From the NCBI GenBank assembly GCA_949358305.1, contig OX442318.1, forward strand, positions 978,501 to 1,042,500: DNA of 64,000 nt, given 5' to 3'. This document shows positions 55,205 to 64,000 of the stretch, piece by piece. The translations under genes were made by a program, and so were the position numbers. Origin of the DNA: Strigamia acuminata. Lineage: Eukaryota; Arthropoda; Chilopoda; Geophilomorpha; Linotaeniidae. The first letter of the stretch is position 1. Every line of letters begins with the position of its first letter. The notes under the pieces are model-generated. The model worked only from the letters and a program-made list of their open reading frames with translations. It ran no database searches and had not been told where the DNA came from.

Positions 55205-58200
55205 TCAAATGAAATATTCAACAAGTGCGTATATTGAGAGACCGGTGAAAATACCAATAATTGATCCAATTTGACACAGTAGTTTGATGATGGTCATTTC
55301 TTTCTGCTCTTCGATTACTTCTCGGATGTTGTTGTCAATACTGTATTTTATTTCAATTTGATGTTTTTGTGCATCTTCATCTATTATTGAAGGTAGGAAA
55401 ATAGTTTCTTCACAACGTGGTTTACAGTCACAGCCTCTTTCTTTGCGAGGATCTGTTTTGAATTGAGTTTCCAAGTACATTTTCTTAGTTATTTTAGCCG
55501 TTTTTACAGTCATGCAAAGAGGTTTGTCGTTATTATCCATAAATGGTAATCTAATAGAAAAGCATTGATAGCATCAATTTGATATAATTCTGAATTTGAA
55601 TTTATTCAATTTATGAGACTTTGAAAATATTTTATAATCACACACATCAAAACAGGGAAGCTAAAAGATAAAAAAAAAAAAAAAAAAAAGTGGCTACGAG
55701 TTCATGCCCAACATGAACGTATTATTTTTATGACGCGATGTGATTGGTTGGTAGATGCATTGAGATACAGTGATAAAAATACTCGGTTCAGTCTATGTTG
55801 CTAAAAATGAATAAGGCTAGGTTTGGGAGGGGGATAGCCCCTACTTGCAAGAAAAAAAAAAAAGGATAAAACCTCGAAAACATCGTGTGTTGAGGAGACG
55901 AGCCGACATCAATAGATCTCAACCAATCACAGCATGAATAACACGTTCATATCAGACATGAACGCAGCCACTGCCTAAAAAAAAATAACGTAGATACCTG
56001 CAATTAAATGACTGTTTTTTCATTTTGGTTTTATAGCATTTTTCTTCACATTCCGTGACTTGATCGTTTGCTTGACAAGGATTTTTTGGACTATTTACTC
56101 GAATCAACTGAAAAAGGATAAATTTTCTGACAACTTTGTGACGGTTACACTGTCATACACTTTGCTATTTTTGGACGTTTATTTTATCCATAGATGGCGC
56201 TAGTACGATTTAGCGGTAATTTCGAATTTCGATTATTTTTGAAGGAATAAAATATAAATTATCATTTATATTTTATTCTCCCTCAAGTTTAAACAATTAT
56301 TAAACATTTTTAGATGTGTTAATATTAGCTGATTTGTTTGTCACATAATTCTATTGAATTATGTGCAAATTTCACACCTGGTGAAGTCACCATTCACCAC
56401 CCACTGTGAGTTGGACTCCTTTCGGATTATAGTCAAAGGGACTTAATCCAAAGTGTGTCCTGCGTATCCAGTTCCTGTAGTGGACCTAGTAGAAGACTAT
56501 GTCCTGGGTATCCACTTCCTATAGTCTAGGATTGGATGGATTTAGGTGACCAGTGATCCCATTGGATCACTGGGCAGCCCATTCTTCACACCGAGCATAT
56601 ATTCCCTTGCAAAACGGATTTGGCTCGCTCTCTTGTTGGTGGTCTGTTCCTGACACCACTTGAACCGGGTTTGGTGGACTTAGGGCCACTTGGGTGAATT
56701 TAGTTCATCTTGTTGCACTTAGGGGCAATGAATAGCTGTAGCTATGGAAAAGTAACATTTATCTATTTTAATATTCATTCTCAGAATTCCAATACAGGCC
56801 GGGTACAAAATACTTGATATTTAGTGTAAGAATCTAGAGTGAGTAGAAGACTCACAGACACACTGCCCGCCTCTTCATACCAACATTCCGTTGAAGAATT
56901 AAATGTAGAATCTAGAGTGAAGCGATTCACAGACGCATTATTGGGGTAACCGATGTGGAGTAATTTCCCGGTTACTCTCCCGCCAGCCAGAACCGACGTG
57001 GAGTAATTTCCCGGTAATGGATAACCTTTCCTGTGAGAAACTTCTGATTCAATTCATTGTTGGTTTGATGGAACATTTAAGCTTGACTTAGATGTTGATT
57101 GCACTCGGGGCAAAAATAGCTCGGCGCTATTTTAATATATTATTTATTTTCACAGTTTTAGTTAAGTTTGTGACTCTAAAATATCATGATTAATTCCATA
57201 GAATTAATATGAATATTTATTCTCACATTGTTACATCTCGCGGTAATTATTGATTACAATAATTATCTGCGATGCGATGTGTGTGACGATACAGAAAGGT
57301 CAACCGCACCTCTCGGATATAACCCACCCAGCCTAACCATTTACACGCCTTTTAGAACCAAACCCCGGACCATTTAGAAGCCAAAGCCATTCATAGATGA
57401 CATCTTTTACGTCACAGCAATAAGACCGTTACAAATTCTTATTGCATGACTGAAGCCTTCAAATGATATTATTTCAGGGCTTTTGCCAAATAACTGTATA
57501 GTTTAACTTATCGTCATTTTAGCCACTTGTAGGCATAATATTTATATAAGTTTCAAACCGGAATAAATGTTATATGTTTTGAGAAAACATCAGGTTTGCA
57601 TATTTTACACTTTCACACAGATAGTTCACACTTTAGTTTAGCAATTGCTATCTCCAGAAGGTAATCGTCACAACTTATTTCTCAGATTAGAATCGCACGC
57701 TTTTATTGTTACAAAGCAACAATTATGGTGAGCTTCTAATACACTTTTTTTTTAATTCAACAATGTAGCCATTACAATGTCACTTGAATACCATCTCTTA
57801 CGTACGTGCAGCTTTGGACATAAAAATCGTCTCATTCCAGCTTGAAACTCACCTGCAGAATGAGCGTTTTCGACTGTAACCACCAGGTAGTGCAAAAACT
57901 CATTGATAAGTTATGACGTAATGACATTTAAATGATGTCACGCAATCGTCTAAACCCACGATGTGAAGGTGATTGTGTGCCATACATTATTATTAAGTAC
58001 TTACGTAAGAATAGCCACAGTGTAAATTGAAATCGCTACTTATGCGTAATATTCATTGTGTGACATTATGGAAAAGTAACACTGAACAATAGAAGCTACA
58101 GTTGGGACCATTCGGTAGTTCTGCATTTGCTAGGGCGATGGTGTGATAACAGCACTAACAATCAGCAAACAATTGCAATCTTAATACAATAAACACGCAA

Positions 58201-61200
58201 AAAAATGGATTTATTCTTTATGACTATAGCCCAATTGAAAATTGAACGTTCAAAACAAAATGCAACAATAGAGAGTTTGGGGAATGCATTTTTCGCTTAC
58301 AGTTTAAGACAGGGGTCAGCAAGTAATTTTAAGTGGGGGTCCGGATATACAATTGAAAACACTTAAAAACCTTACTACAATCCTAAGAAAACGGAATAAA
58401 CACTTAAAAACCAAATAAACCCCTCAATAAATACACACAACCCAAGAAATACCAATAAAACCTAAAAAAAAAAACAGGAAAAACAAAGAAACCGAGGGGA
58501 AAACGTTGCTAAAACGTCACCGCGGTCCAAGATTCGACTTTCCACGGTCCGCCAGTTGCCAACCGATGGTTTAAGACTATACGGTAAAAAAAATAGTGTA
58601 AGGAAAAAATGATAAAATAATTTTCTGTGGGCTGCATTTTTCCCGAACGTATCATTCAATCTTGGTACCTATGACCGTCACATTTGCTTTGGTCTCGGCA
58701 ATGGGTGTCCCGTGACCTCGCATTCGAATTTTAAAGCGAATCCTACTTTGGCAAACCCTGGCTCGAGTTGCTGCTTGAAATTCGGCCTCGGAAAACGTCT
58801 CTTCGGTCGTCAAAGTGCATAATCCGTCGTGATACAAAATAATCGCCATTTGCAATGGGCGGAGCTAACAATATAGTGTTTTGAATTCTGATTGGCTGCG
58901 CTATATATATTTTATTTTAGTGTTAAAAACGATACACTACAGGTTTTTCCCTTACGATATGGTACTTAAATAGTGTATCGTGGAGCAAAATAAGGAAAAA
59001 ATGCATCCCGCAAACACTCTAATATATCTACTCATTATTTGTTATAAAACAACAAACTGAAGCATACTACCCTGTCAGCGCTTGTAAGATTCGTGGTCTA
59101 ACTGTTTATGGCAGGGGTTCCCAAACCTTTTAGCATTGCGCCCCACTTTTTATGCAAGGCGATCTTCTGCGCCCCACTTCATCTACCAGTGCATTAAATT
59201 TTTAAAAAATATACTACTAAAAAGAAAAAAAGAATTTTTTATATAATTTTGCATAAAACTTTGTATAATTTTTTATATAATTTTATATAATTTTGCTTAA
59301 AAATTTACAAAAGTTTGCAAAATAAGCTTGTTTTATTTAGGCATGTATGATGGGTGCGCCCCACCAATAATCAGCTCGCGCCCCACTAGTGAGGCGCGCC
59401 TCACCGTTTGGGAAACCCTGGTTTATGGTATTATGACTATAGTCTGCTGATCGTTTCTGCTGTTAGAACACCTTCGCCGCATTGGTGAGTAAAAATGTAA
59501 CCCAACCGAATGTTCTTTATTACCGTTTGACGAGTCAAATCGATGTGCATTTTACGGTCATGAAAAATGTAAAAAATATGTTTAGGGTGAAAAAATTGAT
59601 TTTGTGGCAGGATGAAGTTCTGTCATAAATCACAATCTAATTAGACTCGTATAAAAGAAAATTCAGTCGATGACTCACTAGTTGGTCAGCAGGGCATCGT
59701 AGTTGAACCATACGATCATTATGTGAGTTTAGAAACTCAATAGAATTTTTGTTTGGAGAGTATGGCATGTCGTCTGTGAACATTTAAAATTGAAAATGAA
59801 ATTAAAAATATTTGCCATGTTTTCAATCTTACTTTTCCTAAACACTGTGCAGATTCCAAATGGTGTTGACAACTCTGATAAATTAGCTGATTCAAACACT
59901 CGATGAGTTTTGTCATACTACGTATAAACAAAAAAGAAAGAAAAACCAAATTACAATAATTGTCACAATTCTGTCGCAAAGTTTCAAGTTAGAAGAAACT
60001 CCGAATAAAAATTGAAAAATTTTACTATACAATCCAAGAGTCACGTGAATTTACAATTTCTTACTGTTTGCCATTTCCTCTCTCTGTATTGGCCCTGAAA
60101 ATTTGAAGATTCTTCCCATAATTTCTGGGCGTCCTTGCTTGAAGTTGGGAGTAAATCGAGCAATTGGAGATTACTACAATCCATATTGAGTTGGGGAGCT
60201 AAGTAGTATTTCCGCTCATTTATGTCAATGTGGTCGTGACAATCGATTATAAGTGGGAATTGGATGATCTTGTCCCTGACGAGAGAAATAGTTTTGATGA
60301 GTGGATAATCAAAATAAGAATTAACGTAGTTGTAAACTTGATAAACCGAGATGAAACCAAGACACAGCAAAACCAAAATTTTCAGCTTATTTTTGCCGGA
60401 TTCTTGTTTCTGTGTTTTCTTCATTTGTGCAAGCATCGTCTGGATTTTCTTTTTCATTTCCATATGTGCTCGTCTGTTCCCAATGAGTAACAGTTTGAAG
60501 CAGTAAACAAATATTTCTACGAGTGTTAAACAAGACATTCCGAAATAGAGTCCGATGTTGCCACCAATGTCGCACAACAAAGAGATTATATCGTACGAAA
60601 GCTTCTCTTGTAATGTTCGAACGTGATTGTTGACAACGGAAACGTCAATGCCAGGCTTAGAACCAATATCTTGTTGATACGTTAAAGTTTGTCGCGTCAC
60701 TTCACATAAATCGGTACATTTGCAGTCATTCATTAGATCTTTAGTTTCACGGATAACTGTTCTCCACTTTATAAATTCCTTTTGTAGATGACTGTCATTG
60801 CATTTCGGTAGATTTCTTGCTTCATAAAATGGATATCTTAAAATAAGTTATTAAATATCCAGTTATTTATTATATTTAGTACAAACTGTGAACCGCTAGT
60901 TTTCTAATAAAAACTTGCCAGAGCTTATTTACCTGCAAGTAATCTTTTTCAAGAAACAACGACGCAGACAGTCATCTAAATTGTTACCGCAAGGATTTCT
61001 CTTCGTGTTGGTGAAGTGGTACTGAAACACGCATAGATGAATGGATTGGATCAATTACCATGTTTACATGTTACCAGTTATCTAGATAAGTAAAAATGCG
61101 AATTTTTACTTATCTAGAAAACTGCATGCGTTTACAAAGAATCAGTTTTCCAAAAAATGTGATGTCATATGACGTATTTAACTCTCTGTTAAACTTGCGC

Positions 61201-62904
61201 ATTAACCATACACAATGCACTGTGCACAAACAATATGTCTTCCTGCCAACCTCAGAAAATATTGTTTTGTTTCGTTGGTGTTTCCCATGTAACAATATTC
61301 ATTCTAACATTGCGAGCAAGTGCTCGCTCCATTTTGCCACCATGTTTTTAAACAGTTGCATTACAGCGTTGTTGTGACGTCAGCTTATCTAGATAAGCAA
61401 TGAGTGGGTGTTTACATTGCAAATGGCAATGCGCAAAACACCCAAAATCTACCTCAAACAAGTGGATTTTAGTTTTCCAGATAAGTTTGACTTTTCTGGA
61501 AAACTGATTTGTTTACATGATCAGTTTTCTAGAAAAGTAAAATTCGCATTTTCACTTATCTAGATAAGTGAGACATGTAAACATGGTAATTGATTGTGAA
61601 AAATGAAAAGTGTAGTGATATTAACCTTTAGCAATAACATATTGTTGTTTTTAGCTTAAAAGAATAGAAATATTTTATTGGTTTTCTTACTTTTTGGAAA
61701 ATAACTGTTGCATGGTAGTTTTTACTTTTGAATTCAAATCTCTGACCATTATGATATCGAAGTGCTGACTTGATCGACATGAAAAGACCTTGTTCAAAAC
61801 TTAGGTAATATTTGATTGGTGATGGATCTATTACTCCCTGAAAATGTAAGATATACAACAGTTAATTGAGAATAAAACATAATTTAATTGATCTGGTCAG
61901 GTCACCATCTTGAGAACTTGCATTGGTAAAAAATCAGTTTAGCAGCAATTTTTGTTTCTGCACAACCAACTCCGTAAACTAGCTAACACCCACAAATAAT
62001 TTTCATAGAAGCTGCTAAAAGATTTTTGGTTTTGTACAATTGACATTTTGTTAAAAATTATTTAAGAAGAAAAAAAAAGATTTGTTTGTAAAATAGTTGT
62101 GGGTATTTGAAAAGCTGAAATATTTTTACAATTTTGCCAAAATTATAAACTTACGTAATAAGTTGTACATTTGTATGGCAATTTTAGTTTGATTACCATC
62201 TTGTAATACGAATTTCCATATGGAAGTTGCAACTCTGAGCAAAAATGAATGACAGGAAAATAGTTGAATGTGCTTTTCTCCATTTGTTGACTTACCATTT
62301 GAAACTTGAGCAGTGGGCTGCATGACCGAATCATATTTTTTAATCGTAAGATCCATGCGTGATTTTCCCTAGAAAGGTTTTATTTATATTGGCAAAAAAT
62401 ATAAAATATAAAGAAAATGAGATTTACCGTTGTAAAGTAAGCATCAGTTATGTAATTGAAATTATTCAAGGATTTCATACCATCGGCAAAGTTATAAACA
62501 CCTTTGCTCGGCACGATTAGCTTGAACAACGAATCACATTTTATGACACAGCCCCATTTTCGACAGGTTTTGTTAGAATCTTTTGTTTCCATTGGAAAAA
62601 TATAAACATACGGAAAAGGACCGTGCGTTGTTTCAAGTAAGTACGCATCTACTGCTGTTGGTTCATCCATGTAATGCGATATTCTATCTGCAGTTTGGTA
62701 AACGCACACTGCCAAATTGATAGCGAATAACGTGTAAAACAGAACACGCGTAATTCTTTTGTGTTTGGAAATGTCGTTGAAAGATGTGATGAATGCAGGC
62801 ATCTCCATTTTGGCTGCAATAACAGTTCCAACAATGCGCTGCAATCTTATTTTTCTCAGCCGTTGTATCCGACCAATAGATGGCACCGAATCGCTTTCAT
62901 CCAT
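55205..62904 (-). CDS. Tandem-domain DEG/ENaC channel subunit, gene 3 (intact)
   Basis: Exons (minus): 62904-62428, 62368-62296, 62234-62155, 61837-61691, 61021-60933, 60836-60065, 59917-59833, 59773-59679, 59619-59524, 56107-55998, 55550-55205. They sum to 2370 nt, 789 residues, fully in frame. Layout is as in gene 2: TM1 (VLFYTLFAINLAVCVYQ), cysteine-rich ectodomain (PCGNNLDDCLRRC, CKCTDLC), TM2 with FGMS, a basic linker, then unit 2 with TM1 (ILVLLCLGFISVYQ), FGICTVF, cysteine cluster, CDCKPRC and TM2 with TGLS. Intron phases match genes 1 and 2. Intron 9 is 3.4 kb because of transposon insertions and contains a small same-strand ORF. A donor at about 63276 (AATCCAG|GTAAGG) suggests a non-coding first exon. 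Sequence has diverged most in the exon 1 ectodomain part (after PYVYIFP). Confidence 0.85.
56140..57700. other. GC-richer block in intron 9 of gene 3
   Basis: No sustained reading frame. Contains a perfect 10-bp-stem hairpin CCAGTGATCC/GGATCACTGG (about 56551-56574) and two repeats of GACTCACAGACAC/GATTCACAGACGC with ATCTAGAGTGA. GTGGAGTAATTTCCCGGT occurs twice (56957, 57000). Probably an inserted mobile element of undetermined class. Confidence 0.3.
58310..58568. mobile_element. hAT-type MITE (CAGGGGTCAGCAA end), perfect 8-bp TSD
   Basis: Left end CAGGGGTCAGCAAGTAA, right end reading CATCGGTTGGCAACTGG on the reverse strand. Flanked by GTTTAAGA at 58302-58309 and 58569-58576. 259 bp, non-coding, inside intron 9 of gene 3. 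Confidence 0.8.
58652..58849 (-). CDS. Small uncharacterised ORF within intron 9 of gene 3
   Basis: Minus-strand frame of 65 codons from the second ATG (MAIILYHDGLCTLTTEE), or 67 from the first at 58855. It begins with Y-H-D-G-L-C, is Thr/Glu-rich in the middle, and ends VTVIGTKIE before a stop. Codon content and base composition are more gene-like than the surrounding intron. Just upstream on the same strand are TATATATA (about 58900-58907) and CCAATCAG (about 58890), plus GCTCCGCCC near the ATG. Family not recognised. It could be a small gene nested in the intron, an alternative exon, or the start of a degraded element. Confidence 0.35.
   Translation of the reverse strand: MAIILYHDGLCTLTTEETFSEAEFQAATRARVCQSRIRFKIRMRGHGTPIAETKANVTVIGTKIE
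59112..59420. mobile_element. hAT MITE family X, complete copy, perfect 8-bp TSD
   Basis: Left end CAGGGGTTCCCAAACC, right end CAGGGTTTCCCAAACG on the reverse strand. Flanked by GTTTATGG at 59104-59111 and 59421-59428. 309 bp. Defines the family found truncated at 44560-44844 and at 63765-64000. Confidence 0.9.
61051..61593. mobile_element. TIR element with nested TATCTAGATA hairpins, intron 4 of gene 3
   Basis: Ends TCAATTACCATGTTTACATG and its mirror at 61574-61593. Inverted similarity continues inward past TTATCTAGATAAGT and AAATGCGAATTTT. 543 bp, no transposase. A partial relative is at 33077-33290. No clean TSD was seen. Confidence 0.75.
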
Positions 62905-63764
62905 TGTGTATAGATGTAGCTAATTACGTAAAAAGGACTATTTTATAACATATTGCTATTGAATAATAAATAATTTGGATAATGTGGAATGTAGAGCATA
63001 AGAAATATCGACTTTTTACAAACCGTACAAGTCATCGATCGAATTAAAGCAAAACAACGTAAAAAAAATTAAATTTTATAAAAATTGTAATAAAACACCT
63101 GAAAACAACACGAAATGATAACAAAACACGTTATTTAAAGAAAACTCCTCCTTAGGTGTTGCTTCATCGCATCCTTTTAAAACCGCTAGTATTAACAACG
63201 AGCAAATATCTAAATCTTTGCTGTTTCTATAAGCTTAAGTAACAAATTAGTTTTCATACTGAAAGACAACCTTACCTGGATTGTACTGTGCAAATAATGA
63301 AAATCCGTTACTTTCACTTTTCTTCAAAACTAAAGAATACTTTTTCCACAAAAATCAATTAGTCGTCAGTTTTAAGTTGTATTTTCACCAGCTACTTCTA
63401 TCTACCTTAGCACTCTCTTTTTCGTCTGTGGTTTGTCTTTGAAATGTAAGAGAGTTGTGACCATACGTGGTTGCATATTCGATATTTCTACTACGAGTAC
63501 TTACTTCCTGTTAAACATATAAATCATTTTTGTGTGAAAGTTGCTCGCTTTTAGTGGTCAATTTTTAGAGTTTTGAGTGTTTTACGATGTACAAAATGTT
63601 GGTTTCTTTACACAGTAAAAATCAATAATTCCTTATCAATTTTTTACGGTGTATTATTTTACATGAATGGAGTGCTGCGACAAGTCTTTTTTTCTATATA
63701 AAAGATAAGAGTGTGCGTTCTAGACTAGTTCATTTCGTCAGCAGGAAATAACATCAATCTCGAT
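62905..63764. other. Upstream region of gene 3
   Basis: AT-rich. An acceptor AATTAG lies 15-20 nt before the ATG and a donor CCAG|GTAAGG at about 63276, which would bound a leader intron of ~340 bp. No TATA box was assigned with confidence. Confidence 0.35.
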
Positions 63765-64000
63765 CAGCGTTTCCCAAACTGTCAGGCGCGAGCTGATTTT
63801 TGGTGGTGCGCAAGGCACAATTGTAACAATCTAACTAACTTGTAGACATGACTCTCCCCCTCCTAGAATAGTGCACTACAATTATTTTTTGCAAAATTAT
63901 GTAAAATCTTATGTTAAATTTTATACAAATTGTATTTTTTTTTATTTTTTTTTTCTTGCTAGTTGTTCATTTTTGAAAAATTTAATGCACCGGTAGATGA
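63765..64000. mobile_element. hAT MITE family X, copy cut by the window end
   Basis: Starts CAGCGTTTCCCAAACTG and ends at the window edge in TTTAATGCACCGGTAGATGA, matching the interior of 59112-59420 in reverse orientation and 44560-44844 in the same orientation. The preceding octamer ATCTCGAT is the expected left TSD. Confidence 0.7.

Overview
This is a eukaryotic, animal-type window. It has spliced multi-exon genes with short introns (many 44-70 bp), AT-rich intergenic DNA, and dense transposable elements of several classes. DEG/ENaC channel genes, a BEL/Pao element with a tRNA-Phe primer site and a Ty1/copia element with an initiator-tRNA-Met primer site point to an invertebrate, probably arthropod-like. 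I cannot name the species. No CRISPR, operon or bacterial feature is present.

Left third (1-27 kb) is transposon territory. A hAT-type non-autonomous element (149-540) is followed by a ~5 kb near-perfect inverted repeat (about 854-5797), whose arms carry arrays of a 56-bp self-complementary unit. Then comes a minus-strand BEL/Pao retrotransposon (about 6.4-26.9 kb) split by nested insertions. Target-site duplications resolve the layers: a ~1.06 kb element with perfect 20-bp terminal inverted repeats and an 8-bp duplication (GTTACGGT) landed in BEL, and two nearly identical full-length copia elements (9740-16949, TSD GTTAA; 17619-24830, TSD GCATC) landed in that element. The BEL copy is dead: its reverse transcriptase core is deleted, and it has frameshifts and an in-frame stop. 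Both copia copies keep a single open gag-pol frame.

Middle (27-36.9 kb) is mostly non-coding: dispersed repeats, a minisatellite, a Tc1/mariner-like MITE, a Ty3/gypsy integrase-tail remnant, a few cryptic exon-like pieces and duplicated segments.

Right half (36.9-63 kb) holds the main biology: three tandem minus-strand paralogues (gene 1: 42124-36923; gene 2: 53687-49211; gene 3: 62904-55205). Each has 11 coding exons. Genes 2 and 3 encode about 786 and 789 residues; gene 1 has a 1-nt frameshift in its last exon. Each protein is two DEG/ENaC subunits fused head to tail (4 membrane segments), with the end of the first channel unit and the start of the second inside one uninterrupted exon. The two halves have the same intron-phase series (0,1,0,0,2). 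This argues that a whole 2-TM gene was duplicated in tandem and the copies merged. I know of no standard description of such concatenated DEG/ENaC subunits, and this is the best candidate for an undescribed system here.

Between and inside these genes lie further mobile elements: a hAT element keeping only a BED finger plus dimerisation tail (42237-43314), a 1.3 kb element full of GCGCGGAAT motifs with an 8-bp TSD (47351-48685), several MITEs and SINE-like repeats. Exon boundaries were set by hand from GT/AG sites, reading frame and agreement among the three paralogues; no transcript data were available.
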